Shown here piece by piece: positions 35,334-45,502 of a stretch of DNA of 64,000 bases. A model generated the notes under the pieces. That model was given only the letters and a program-made list of their open reading frames with translations. It ran no database searches and was not told where the DNA came from. The DNA is from Arthrobacter sp. OV608 (GTDB lineage: Bacteria > Actinomycetota > Actinomycetes > Actinomycetales > Micrococcaceae), in assembly GCA_900110595.1 (NCBI GenBank), contig FOEZ01000003.1, positions 1 through 64,000 of the forward strand. Direction: 5' to 3'. The translations under genes were made by a program, and so were the position numbers. Within the stretch, counting starts at the first letter, position 1, and the number at the start of each line of letters is the position of its first letter.

Positions 35334-35972
35334 ATGACCAGATATGCCCGCGATGAATTCGACAAGGTCCCGGAGACTGCTTCGCGACAAGGTGTCCACC
35401 GCACGGCTTCCGCCCCCGCCAGGGTGCGGCTGTGGTCTATCCTCGCCGTGGGCGTGGCAGCACTGGCCATTGGGCTGGTGTCTTTCCTGATCCTTCCCAA
35501 GCTGGGTTTCGCCACAGCCGGTGACCAGGCCTCCGTCAGCCAGGAGGCAGCGCCGCTGGCCGGCACCGGATCCACGCCCTCGGCAACTCCGGACGCTTCT
35601 CCGTCCGCTGATGCCCAGCCTTCCGCGACGGCTGAACCCGAAGCAAGCGCCGAGGCCAAATCCGCACCGATCGCATCTGCCGAGGCCCCTGCACTGATCA
35701 ACAAAGCCCAGGCTGTGGCCATCTACAACGCCGCGGGCACCGCAGGGCTGGCAAGCCGGGTTGGCGGCACGGTCCAGGCTGACGGCTGGACGCTGGGGCA
35801 GGTGGGCAACTGGGCCGGTTCGCCACAGCAAAGGTCCACCATTTTCTACTCGGGAGCAGGCCAGCTGGCCAGCGCCCAGGCGCTGGCAGAGCTCCTTGGT
35901 ATCCCCACGCTGGTGAACAGCACGGAATTCCAGGTGCCCCTGGTTGTGGTGCTGGGGCCCGGCTACCGGTAG
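35334..35972 (+). CDS. Membrane-anchored LytR_C domain protein
   Basis: A 212-residue protein: cytoplasmic N-terminus (1-30), one membrane span (about 33-54), a long Ser/Ala/Pro/Glu-rich linker (about 65-120), then an extracellular LytR_cpsA_psr C-terminal domain (about 125-212; AVAIYNAAGTAGLASRV is its opening). The LCP catalytic domain is absent. It follows DUF3263 by 51 bases, the standard pair in Micrococcaceae. A wall-related binding role is likely; details unknown. ATG 35334 has AAGGA 11 bases upstream. Confidence 0.88.
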   Translation: MTRYARDEFDKVPETASRQGVHRTASAPARVRLWSILAVGVAALAIGLVSFLILPKLGFATAGDQASVSQEAAPLAGTGSTPSATPDASPSADAQPSATAEPEASAEAKSAPIASAEAPALINKAQAVAIYNAAGTAGLASRVGGTVQADGWTLGQVGNWAGSPQQRSTIFYSGAGQLASAQALAELLGIPTLVNSTEFQVPLVVVLGPGYR

Positions 35973-36164
35973 ACAGCGTCCGTCCTGGCGGCCACGCACC
36001 TGCCTGCCTGCCCGGCTGTTACGCCTGAATAACTATTGCCGGCTGTCCCGGAGCCGTCCCGCCCCGGGGGCACGGAGTTGGCTAGAGTGATTTTCAGGTT
36101 CGGTTCGGGCCAGCCGGAACACCGCGGCGTGGACAAACGGACACAATGGAAAGAGTGGTCGGAC

Positions 36165-36371
36165 ATGGCACTGGGGACCGTCAAATGGTTCAACGCGGAA
36201 AAGGGCTACGGCTTCATCACCGTGGACGGCACGGGTGATGACATCTTTGTCCATTGGTCCGCCATCCAGGGCGAAGGCTACCGGGCCCTCGACGAAGGCC
36301 AGCGCGTGGAGCTCGAAGTCGGCGAAGGCGAGAAGGGCCCGCAGGCCGAAAGCGTCCGGCCGGCCGAGTGA
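36165..36371 (+). CDS. Cold-shock protein, CspA family
   Basis: A 68-residue single cold-shock domain that binds single-stranded RNA/DNA as a chaperone. RNP1 is KGYGFITV and RNP2 is DIFVHWSAI (usually VFVHFS; the Trp for Phe is a mild variation). The stop TGA overlaps the GTG of the next gene. The leader from about 36070 may be long, as in other csp genes; no conserved cold box was recognised. Confidence 0.92.
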   Translation: MALGTVKWFNAEKGYGFITVDGTGDDIFVHWSAIQGEGYRALDEGQRVELEVGEGEKGPQAESVRPAE

Positions 36372-37648
36372 ACAGCGCTTTCCTCCGTCCCGCGGGCATC
36401 CGCCGGACACTCATCACAGCTGCCGCCTGCTCAACCCTCGCCCTGACCGCCTGCTCCGGTGCCACCGGCAACGCGAGGGTGGAACCGGCGGAGGCGTCCG
36501 GGGACGGCACCCTGCGGATCGGGCTGATCCTGGACAGCACCGGCGAGAACGCCTTCCTGAACGCACCCCAGCTCGCTGCCGCCAGGCTCGCCGTGCAGGA
36601 GATCAACGCCGCGGGCGGCCACAAAGGCAAGCCGGTGGAGCTGCTGCCTACCGAAACGGGCCAGGATGCCGCCGGGCAGGCCCAGGCACTCGTTTCCGCA
36701 AAAGCTGACGTTGTGATCGGCCCCACCGATTCGAGCCACGCCGCCGCTGCCATCGACATCCTGTCCCGCGCCCGGACACCCCTCATCTCGCCCGCCAACA
36801 CGGCCGCCGGCCTCAGCACCTCCAACAGCGGCGGCTATTACTTCCGGACCGCAGCTGCCGACGTCGCACAGGGCCCCGTCCTCGTGAAGCTCGCCAAGGA
36901 CGCTGGCGCCACAACTGTGGCCGTGATGCACCAGGACGGTTCCTACGGCACGGACGTGTCAGCCGCCGTCGCCACCGCTGCGGAACAGGCCGGAATGAAC
37001 GTGGCAGCCACCAAAGACTTCAAACCGGGCGAGGCTGGCCCTGCTGCCGCGGAGGTCGGCAAGGCCGGAGCGGATGCTGTGATTGTCATCGCCCGGGACG
37101 GTGCCCAGGGTGTCCTGGCCGAACTCGCCAAGGCCGGTGTGGACGGGAAGCGGATCATCCTCAGCGACGGTGCCTTTGCCCGCTACAGCTCCCGGCTGCC
37201 CGCCACGTTCCTCGACGGCGCCCGCGCGGTGGTTGCAGGGCAGCTTCCCGACGCCGACTTCCAGGCCAGGCTGCTCACGGTGGACCCAGGACTGAAGGAT
37301 GTTTCGTTCGCCGCCGAGGCCTACGACGCTGTGACCGTTGCCGCCTTGGCTGCCGCCAGGGCGCAGGATGACTCTGGCCGCTCCATCGCCGCCAACCTGA
37401 TCTCTGCCTCCGGAGGAGCGGTGGAAGGATCCTCCGGGAAACCGGAGGCCGATGCCTGCCAGACATATAAAGACTGCCGGGCAGGGCTCATGACCCGCCC
37501 CGATATTAATTACGACGGCGAATCGGGCCCGATTGCCTTCGACGCCAACGGGGACATCACCACCGCCACCTTCACCGTCTACACGTACGCGGCCGACAAC
37601 GATCCTGTGCCCAGCGGCCGGGAGACCGCCGGACGGGCAGCGGGCTGA
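36368..37648 (+). CDS. Lipoprotein substrate-binding protein, branched-chain amino acid type
   Basis: A 426-residue periplasmic-binding-protein fold (LivJ-like) lipoprotein. The signal peptide ends in LALTACSG, with the lipidated Cys near residue 29. The mature part has the usual [32 protein letters not shown] opening in two parts and [20 protein letters not shown] 36368 overlaps the cold-shock stop as GTGA. No permease or ATPase genes are next to it, so it may be an orphan receptor or use a distant transporter. Ligand unknown. Confidence 0.86.
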   Translation: MNSAFLRPAGIRRTLITAAACSTLALTACSGATGNARVEPAEASGDGTLRIGLILDSTGENAFLNAPQLAAARLAVQEINAAGGHKGKPVELLPTETGQDAAGQAQALVSAKADVVIGPTDSSHAAAAIDILSRARTPLISPANTAAGLSTSNSGGYYFRTAAADVAQGPVLVKLAKDAGATTVAVMHQDGSYGTDVSAAVATAAEQAGMNVAATKDFKPGEAGPAAAEVGKAGADAVIVIARDGAQGVLAELAKAGVDGKRIILSDGAFARYSSRLPATFLDGARAVVAGQLPDADFQARLLTVDPGLKDVSFAAEAYDAVTVAALAAARAQDDSGRSIAANLISASGGAVEGSSGKPEADACQTYKDCRAGLMTRPDINYDGESGPIAFDANGDITTATFTVYTYAADNDPVPSGRETAGRAAG

Positions 37649-37690
37649 GCTTCGCCGTCGGCTAAACGGGGCAAAGCAGGGTCTTATTCG

Positions 37691-39557
<1,867 letters not shown>

Positions 39558-39591
39558 GCCTTCCCTGCCGGGCCTGGTCCCGCGGATACAT

Positions 39592-39631
39592 AAATGCGGC
39601 CCCCTCTTGCGAGGGGGCCGCATTTGTTTTG
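39592..39631. terminator. Terminator after groEL
   Basis: Perfect 15-bp inverted repeat, AAATGCGGCCCCCTC and GAGGGGGCCGCATTT, with a 4-base loop and a following T run. It can work in both directions, since a binding-protein gene converges from the right. Confidence 0.92.
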
Positions 39632-39644
39632 TCCAGCAGGAGTT

Positions 39645-40955
39645 TTACTTCCTGGCGCTGGCCAGCATTCCTTCAACTTCCTTTTTGAATGCGTCAGCAG
39701 CTGCCTGCGGCGTGAGTCGGTCGTAAAAGACTTCATCGGTGTACCGCTTGATGACGTTCTGCACGCTGCCGGCACCCACCGGCGGAACCGGCGGTGCTTC
39801 CTTGATATCCGCGGCGATGTCCTTCAGGAAGCTGACCACCGTGGTGTCCGCAGGCTTCAGCGAGGGCGTGATGCCCTCCACGATGTCCGGGTTGGTGGGT
39901 ACGCCCCGGTCCGTCATCAGGATCGCCCCGGCTTCAGGGCTGTTGGCCAGGTAGTTGATGAAGGTGGCTGCCTCTTCCGGATGCTTTGAGCGGGAGGAGG
40001 CGGACCAGAACATGGTGGGCTTGTAGTACATGCCGTTCCCTGCAGCGGAGCCGTCCGTGCTGGGCGCGCGGAGCATCTTGATGCTGCTGCCGGTGGTCGC
40101 CTCAAGGGAACCGAGCTGGTTTGTCCACCACCAGGCCATGCCCACCCTGTTGGTGCCGAAGAGGCTTTCTTCCAGCCCCGCGCCGGCGTCTTCGGTGGCG
40201 ACAGTGGCGGGCGGGCTGGCCTTCGAATCACGCTGTTCCTTCAGGCGCTCCCAAAAGGAGGCGGCCGTCGAGGTATCGAAATCCAGCTTGCCGTCCTCTG
40301 AATAGAGGTTCTCGCCGTGCTGCCGCAGCCAGATGATCAGGTCCGCTTCGTTGGTGCCGTAAGCCGCGCCGTAGTTCTTGCCGTCACCTGATGCGCTGAT
40401 CTTGGCGGCCGTGGCCATGAAGTCATCCCAGGTCCACTTCGTGTCATCCGGGAGGGGAACATTGGCCGCCTCAAAGACTTTGGTGTTGGCCATGACCACG
40501 TAGGCATTTTGGCCTGTGCTCAGGCCATACTGGGCGTCGTCGTACTGCCCTGATGCCAGCGCTTCCTTGTCCAGCTTGGAGGTGTCGATGCCTTTCTGCT
40601 TGGACAGATCCAGGAGGGCACCGCGTCCGCCGTATTCGGCGATGTACTTCTGGTCCATCTGGATGACGTCCGGCGCGTCGTTCGCAGCAGTCTTGGTGGC
40701 GAGCTTGTCCCAGTAGCTGGCCCACTCACCGGGCTCGGATTCGATCTTGATATTCGGGTGCTCGGCTTCGAAAGCGTCAATGACCTTTTCGGTCTGTGCG
40801 TTGAGGTACTCATTGCCCCACCAGGCAAACCGCAGCGTCACTTCCTCGCTGTTGCCGGAACCGCCGGACGCGCCGCATCCTGTTGCCAGGAGGGAGAGGG
40901 CCACTGCTACTGCGCCCAGCTGGAATTTCCTCCGCCTGCCGGTTGGAATCGTCAT
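39645..40955 (-). CDS. Sugar ABC transporter substrate-binding lipoprotein (CUT1)
   Basis: A 436-residue extracellular-solute-binding protein of family 1. The N-terminus is a lipoprotein signal: basic RRRKFQ, a hydrophobic run, then LLATGCGAS with the lipidated Cys. The mature part has VTLRFAWWGNEYLNAQTEKVI in pieces, typical of oligosaccharide binders. ATG 40955 has AGGA 10 bases upstream. LacI-type sites lie upstream, yet no permease or regulator gene flanks it. The MsmX-type ATPase at 6855-7937 could serve its transporter. Ligand unknown. Confidence 0.9.
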   Translation of the reverse strand: MTIPTGRRRKFQLGAVAVALSLLATGCGASGGSGNSEEVTLRFAWWGNEYLNAQTEKVIDAFEAEHPNIKIESEPGEWASYWDKLATKTAANDAPDVIQMDQKYIAEYGGRGALLDLSKQKGIDTSKLDKEALASGQYDDAQYGLSTGQNAYVVMANTKVFEAANVPLPDDTKWTWDDFMATAAKISASGDGKNYGAAYGTNEADLIIWLRQHGENLYSEDGKLDFDTSTAASFWERLKEQRDSKASPPATVATEDAGAGLEESLFGTNRVGMAWWWTNQLGSLEATTGSSIKMLRAPSTDGSAAGNGMYYKPTMFWSASSRSKHPEEAATFINYLANSPEAGAILMTDRGVPTNPDIVEGITPSLKPADTTVVSFLKDIAADIKEAPPVPPVGAGSVQNVIKRYTDEVFYDRLTPQAAADAFKKEVEGMLASARK

Positions 40956-40979
40956 CGATGTGCCTTCCTTGTTCTTGTG

Positions 40980-41112
40980 GAGACGCTTTCTCCCTTGTTG
41001 GCCACGGGTACTCACCCGCCTGGCCTGGGTCAGAGAAAGCGTTTTCTCGTATGACATCCGATTGTGCCGGGCGCCGATGCCGCCGTCAAGGAGTTTCGGT
41101 AAACGCTTTCCT
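40980..41112. promoter_or_regulatory. Three LacI-type operator-like sites before the sugar-binding gene
   Basis: GAGAAAGCGTTTTCTC (41033-41048) is a near-perfect 16-bp palindrome with a LacI-family CG core. Two weaker relatives flank it: GAGACGCTTTCTCC near 40980 and GGTAAACGCTTTCC near 41097. They are spaced about 53 and 64 bp from the central site. They suggest repression by a LacI protein not encoded nearby. Confidence 0.65.
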
Positions 41113-41225
41113 GCCAAGTGGTGTTCCTTCGTCCGGCGAGGGCAGGCAGCGGTGACAGCAGGCAGCAGTGGCCGGAAGCGGGGCCCCACCCTCTGTTTGT
41201 CGGTGTCTTCTGGCAGGATGGACCG

Positions 41226-42239
41226 GTGACGATTACAGCAGCGGCCGACGGTTCGGCTTTGGGAAATCCCGGCCCGGCAGGCTGGGCCTGGTATGTGGAC
41301 GACGACTGCTGGCGCGCCGGCGGATGGCCGCACGGGACCAACAACCAGGGCGAGCTGATGGCTGTCCTGGATCTGCTGCGGGCCACTGCCCATCTTCCCG
41401 AAGAGGACCTGCACATCCTCTGCGACAGCCAGTACGTCATCAACTCCATCACCAAGTGGATGCCAGGTTGGAAGCGGAAGGGCTGGCGTAAGGCGGACGG
41501 CAAGCCCGTGCTGAACGTTGACCTGCTCAAGGAACTGGACCGGGAACTGGCGGGGCGCAAATACCGGTTCGAATGGGTCAAGGGCCACGCCGGGCACGAC
41601 CTGAACGAAGCCGCCGACGAGCGTGCCCGGGCTGCTGCCACTGCCTACCAGCAGGGTGTGGCCGCCCGCTCAGGGCCCGGCTTCCCCGGTGCACACCACC
41701 TTCCCGCGTCGGGAGCACGTGCTGCGGGGACGGCTGCAAGCCCGGTCCACACTCCGGCGGCGGCCGTCCGGGAGCCTGACCTGTTCAACCAGCAGGAGCC
41801 GACCCGGCAGGACACCAGCCAGGACTACGCCCAGCTGGATTTCGCCCAGCTTGGTGACGGGGCTTTCGACCTCGCCGGAACCGGCCCGGCTGAAGCGGCG
41901 CCGCCCGAAGCGCTCGTGGAGCAGCTGGAGCGGGAACTGCTGGGCCCCCTGGTGCGCGGTGATATTGGCAGGACAGCCGTCCTCCTGCACCCTGACTTCC
42001 TGGAAATCGGCAGCTCCGGCCGGGTCTGGACCCGGGATGCCATGATGATGGCGCTGGAAGAGGACCCGGGTGAGCGGACCGACATCGAGATCATCGGCGC
42101 GGACCGTGTGGGCCCCGGCGCGGTGCTGCTGACCTACCGGAGCTTCGCGCGCTCAGGCACAACCCTCCGGAGCTCCCTGTGGGTTCTTGACGGTGAGCGC
42201 TGGCGGCTGCGGTTCCACCAGGGCACGCCCGAGGCCTGA
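41226..42239 (+). CDS. Ribonuclease HI fused to a DUF4440/NTF2-like domain
   Basis: A 337-residue two-domain protein. Residues 1-145 form RNase HI, which cuts the RNA of RNA-DNA hybrids: Asp8 (AAADGSALGNPG), Glu43 (NNQGELMAV), Asp67 (LCDSQYVINS), the basic handle KWMPGWKRKGWRK, His121 (WVKGHAGH) and Asp131. A Pro/Ala-rich linker (about 145-205) leads to a C-terminal NTF2-like domain (about 220-337; VWTRDAMMMALEED, SSLWVLDGERWRLRFHQGTP) of the DUF4440 type. GTG 41226 follows AGGA. Most RNases HI are about 155 residues, so the tail is an addition. Confidence 0.9.
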   Translation: MTITAAADGSALGNPGPAGWAWYVDDDCWRAGGWPHGTNNQGELMAVLDLLRATAHLPEEDLHILCDSQYVINSITKWMPGWKRKGWRKADGKPVLNVDLLKELDRELAGRKYRFEWVKGHAGHDLNEAADERARAAATAYQQGVAARSGPGFPGAHHLPASGARAAGTAASPVHTPAAAVREPDLFNQQEPTRQDTSQDYAQLDFAQLGDGAFDLAGTGPAEAAPPEALVEQLERELLGPLVRGDIGRTAVLLHPDFLEIGSSGRVWTRDAMMMALEEDPGERTDIEIIGADRVGPGAVLLTYRSFARSGTTLRSSLWVLDGERWRLRFHQGTPEA

Positions 42240-42271
42240 CGAAGGCTACGATCGGGTGTCCGGCGGCGGGC

Positions 42272-42559
42272 CTAGCTGAACCGCTGGGTATTCCCCTGCT
42301 CTGCCTGCGCGTACGTGGCAGCCGCCGAGGCAAGTGCCATGTTGATGGACGCCAGCGAAGACTCCACCCGGCCCTGCGTGATGGTCCATTCGGTGACCAG
42401 CGCCTGGAAGTTGGTGGCTGCGGAGCCGCGCCAGGAGCCCTGAAGCTCGTCCAGTCCCCGTTTCATGGCCTGGACGTCGGCGCTGATCCGCTCCACCGTT
42501 GCCTGGACGTTGGCCGACTTGAGCTGCAGGAGTTCGGTATCGACAGAGATGATGCTCAT
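42272..42559 (-). CDS. WXG100/ESAT-6-like small protein
   Basis: A 95-residue helical-hairpin protein. The turn carries WRG (GSWRGSAATNF) near residue 42 between two long helices, the WXG100 pattern of proteins secreted by type VII systems. The C-terminal YxxxE signal is not clear: it ends YAQAEQGNTQRFS, with a Tyr-Ala-Gln-Ala-Glu that fits. It stands alone, with no EccC-like ATPase in the window. The start ATG 42559 has GAAAGG upstream. Secretion is inference. Confidence 0.82.
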   Translation of the reverse strand: MSIISVDTELLQLKSANVQATVERISADVQAMKRGLDELQGSWRGSAATNFQALVTEWTITQGRVESSLASINMALASAAATYAQAEQGNTQRFS

Positions 42560-42669
42560 GGCAGTGCCTTTCGCTGTAGCGGGCAGCAGTATATGCTCCC
42601 GTGCCCGGCTTCTCCGGACGTCTGCAATGAGCCTAGGGATGCGCCGGCTAACGGTGCCATGGCGGAAAG

Positions 42670-44145
42670 CTATATGTGGATAACCTCGTCGCTGCCCTCG
42701 GCTTTGGCCTCCATCGGCGCGTCTTCGCGCTTGGGAAGGCTGACCACCAGGGTGGCCCCGCCGCCGTCGGTAGTGGCAACCCGCACCGAACCGCCGTGGG
42801 ATCCGACAATAGCGGCCACAATGGCCAGGCCCAGGCCGCTGCCGCCGGTCTCACGGGTGCGGGACGTGTCGGCACGGTAGAAGCGTTCAAAAACCTTGGA
42901 CGCATCCTCCTCGGAGATACCCGGTCCATGGTCGCGGACTTCGATAACGGACCGCTCCTGCCCGTCCCCTGAAAGGTGGACACCAACAGCCAGTTCAATG
43001 GGGGTGTCGTCAGGGGTGTACCGCAGGGCGTTGCCCACCAGGTTGCCCACCACCTGCCGGAGCTTGGCCTCGTCGCCCAGCACGGGCGCAGGCGCCGCGG
43101 AGCCGCCGTTGAGCCCCACCAGGGAGATCACCCGCGAACGCGAGCTGGCCTGCGTATCCACCACCGCATCGTGGGCGATCAGTTGCAGGTCCACCGGCTT
43201 GCGCTGCAACGGGCGCTGCTCGTCAAGGCGGGCCAGCAGCAACAAGTCCTCCACCATGGAGCCCATGCGCTTGGCTTCGCTCTCGATCCTTCCCATGGCG
43301 GTGGCAACGTCCTCGTCAGTGGTTAACGCACCGTGCCGGTACAGCTCGGAAAAACCGCGGATGGTCACCAGCGGGGTCCGAAGTTCGTGTGAGGCGTCGG
43401 CAGCGAACCTGCGCATCCTCGCCTCCGAGGCCGTCCGGGCGGCGAACGCCGTTTCGATGTGGGCGAGCATCGCATTCAGCGAACTGCTCAGCCGGCCCAG
43501 CTCGGTGCCCGGGTTCTCCACTTCCACACGGCGGGAAAGGTCACCGGCCGCAATCGCGGCTGCCGTCTTCTCCACCCTGGCCAGCGGCCGGAAGGACCGC
43601 GACACGGTCCAGCTTGCGATCAGGGACGCCAGCAGCAGGGTCAGGAGGCCAACGCCTGTGACCACGAGCGTGGCGTGCTTCAGCACATCATCGACGCTCT
43701 GCAGCGGCAGCCCGATGACAACAACCGCCGTGGTCTGGTTAGTCTGGACGGTCACCGCAACAACCCGCCAGTTCTGCCCGTCGGTACCCCTCACCTGGTA
43801 CGGGACCACTCCGCGGGCCTGGGCTTGCTCAACGCTGATGGAATTGATGTCCGGATGCTTCTCGGCGTCACCACCAAACGGATAGGGTTCCTGTCCCGGG
43901 ACAAAAAGTATCAAGGAGTAGTCGGTGGGAACCGGAGGATTGGGGGTCTGCAGCTGCGTGAAGGAGCGCTGCTTCCCGGCCAGCTCGACGGCGGCATACA
44001 GCTTGTCATCCACCTGGCCTTGCAGGTAGCTGTGAAGCAGGGTCAGGGTTCCCGCGCCGGTCACGGTCAGTGCAACGATCAGCAGGGCCATGATCATGGC
44101 CACGAGCTGCGTCCTGAGGGAGGCCGACTTCCAACGCTGGAGCAA
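42670..44145 (-). CDS. Sensor histidine kinase
   Basis: A 491-residue membrane kinase. Helix 1 (about 13-37), an extracytoplasmic sensor region (about 38-155), helix 2 (about 158-180), a HAMP domain, the H-box with His253 in FAADASHELRTPLVTIRGF, then the ATPase domain with NLVGNALRYTPDD, DHGPGIS and GGSGLGLAI. It is 2 bases after its response regulator and closely resembles TrcS/TcrY-type kinases of actinobacteria. The signal is unknown. Confidence 0.94.
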   Translation of the reverse strand: MLQRWKSASLRTQLVAMIMALLIVALTVTGAGTLTLLHSYLQGQVDDKLYAAVELAGKQRSFTQLQTPNPPVPTDYSLILFVPGQEPYPFGGDAEKHPDINSISVEQAQARGVVPYQVRGTDGQNWRVVAVTVQTNQTTAVVVIGLPLQSVDDVLKHATLVVTGVGLLTLLLASLIASWTVSRSFRPLARVEKTAAAIAAGDLSRRVEVENPGTELGRLSSSLNAMLAHIETAFAARTASEARMRRFAADASHELRTPLVTIRGFSELYRHGALTTDEDVATAMGRIESEAKRMGSMVEDLLLLARLDEQRPLQRKPVDLQLIAHDAVVDTQASSRSRVISLVGLNGGSAAPAPVLGDEAKLRQVVGNLVGNALRYTPDDTPIELAVGVHLSGDGQERSVIEVRDHGPGISEEDASKVFERFYRADTSRTRETGGSGLGLAIVAAIVGSHGGSVRVATTDGGGATLVVSLPKREDAPMEAKAEGSDEVIHI

Positions 44146-44147
44146 GG

Positions 44148-44858
44148 TCAGCGCTTTTCTGCCGTCCGAAGCACGTACCCCACGCCACGCTTGGTCTGGA
44201 TCAGGGCTGGAGCTTCAGGGTCGAGATCCACCTTCCGGCGGAGGTAGGAGATGTAGGACTCCACGATGGAGGCGTCACCGTTGAAGTTGTATTCCCACAC
44301 GTGGTCCAGGATCTGCGACTTGGACAGCACCCGGTTGGGGTTGAGCATGAGGTAGCGGAGCAGCTTGAACTCGGTGGGGGAGAGTTCGATGACGGTGCCC
44401 CCGCGGCGGACTTCGTGGGCGTCGTCGTCGAGTTCCAGGTCATCCACCCGGATCACGGCGTCGTCGTCGAGCAAGGGCTGCGTCCGGCGCAGGACGGCGC
44501 GGATCCTGGCCACTACCTCGTCCAGGCTGAAGGGCTTGGTGACGTAATCGTCGCCGCCGACGGTGAGGCCGGTGACTTTGTCCTCGGTGTCGTCCTTGGC
44601 GGTCAGGAACAGGACGGGGAAGTGCTTGCCTGAAGCGCGGAGCCGCCGGGTGACGGTGAACCCGTCCATGTCCGGGAGCATCACGTCCAGGACGGCGAGG
44701 TCCGGTGAATGCAGGTCGGCGGCGGCAAGGGCGTCGCGTCCGTTGGCTGCGGAGACGACGTCGAATCCGGCGAACCGCAGGGAGGTGGACAGCAGCTCGC
44801 GGATGTTGGGTTCATCGTCCACCACAAGGAGCTTCGCTTCAGGGCCGTTCTTGTTCAT
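44148..44858 (-). CDS. OmpR-family response regulator
   Basis: A 236-residue regulator. The receiver domain has the acidic pocket VVDDEPNIR, the phosphorylation site Asp58 in VLDVMLPDMDG and the conserved Lys in KPFSLDE. The C-terminal winged helix has LSPTEFKLLRYLM and VVESYISYLRRKVD-like SIVESYISYLRRK. It is first in a two-gene operon with the kinase. A 17-bp palindrome stands 12 bases upstream of the start and may be its own binding site (autoregulation, inference). Confidence 0.95.
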   Translation of the reverse strand: MNKNGPEAKLLVVDDEPNIRELLSTSLRFAGFDVVSAANGRDALAAADLHSPDLAVLDVMLPDMDGFTVTRRLRASGKHFPVLFLTAKDDTEDKVTGLTVGGDDYVTKPFSLDEVVARIRAVLRRTQPLLDDDAVIRVDDLELDDDAHEVRRGGTVIELSPTEFKLLRYLMLNPNRVLSKSQILDHVWEYNFNGDASIVESYISYLRRKVDLDPEAPALIQTKRGVGYVLRTAEKR

Positions 44859-44870
44859 GTTCCCATCATG

Positions 44871-44887
44871 CTCCCAGACTCTGGGAG
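44871..44887. promoter_or_regulatory. Palindrome before the response regulator gene
   Basis: CTCCCAGA and TCTGGGAG form perfect 8-bp arms around a single C, 12 bases upstream of the ATG. A U tract is lacking. It could be an operator or a structure in the 5' end of the mRNA. Confidence 0.55.
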
Positions 44888-44945
44888 TTGTCTGGATATT
44901 TGTTGGAAGGCCGTTGTGAGAAGGAGTGCCGGCAGGAGCAGCGAT

Positions 44946-45446
44946 TCACCAGAACGCCGTTGCCGGTTCGCCCTTGAACGGGCCCACCACCCTGCTGGTG
45001 ATCCACCCGCCATAGAACGAGCCGCCCTGGGGACGGACACGCTCGCCGTCCACCTCGCAGTGGTCCATCCGGCCGGGGTACAGGGCCACGTAACCGGCCA
45101 GTGCGGTGAAGCCCGGCGACGGTTCAGGGTAGAACCACGCCGCCGCAGGGGCCACCGTGCCGCCGCCAATAACATCGAGGTACCGTGCCGTCCCCTTGAA
45201 CTCGCAATAGCTGCTTCCCGTTGCCGGCTCAAGCGTGCCGGCCCCGAAGGCTTGCCGCGGGAAGTAGTAGACCGGCGGGTGGCTGGTCTCCAGAACGCGC
45301 AGTGACTGAGAGGCGTCAAGGATGAGCTCACCGCCCAAGACGATCTGGATCCGTTCTTCACTGGGCTCAACGCGCGGTGGCCGCGGATAGTCCCAAACGG
45401 ATTCCTGGCCGGGTTGCGGTACAAAGGGTTCCACAGGACGTCTCAT
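44946..45446 (-). CDS. DUF427 protein
   Basis: A 166-residue protein of the DUF427 family, a compact beta-rich domain widespread in actinobacteria and fungi. Marks: ESVWDYPRPPRVE near residue 15, ETSHPPVYYFPR, YCEFKGTARYLDV, and the closing AWFYPEPSPGFTALAGYVALYPGRMD in parts. Function is not established. It stands between the two-component operon and the helicase gene, all on the same strand; gaps of 87 and 56 bases suggest separate units. Confidence 0.9.
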   Translation of the reverse strand: MRRPVEPFVPQPGQESVWDYPRPPRVEPSEERIQIVLGGELILDASQSLRVLETSHPPVYYFPRQAFGAGTLEPATGSSYCEFKGTARYLDVIGGGTVAPAAAWFYPEPSPGFTALAGYVALYPGRMDHCEVDGERVRPQGGSFYGGWITSRVVGPFKGEPATAFW

Positions 45447-45502
45447 CCTTTCAGTATGCGCTGTACCGCAGTGAGCCCGGGGAGGGAAGCCGCCGGAGAG
45501 GA

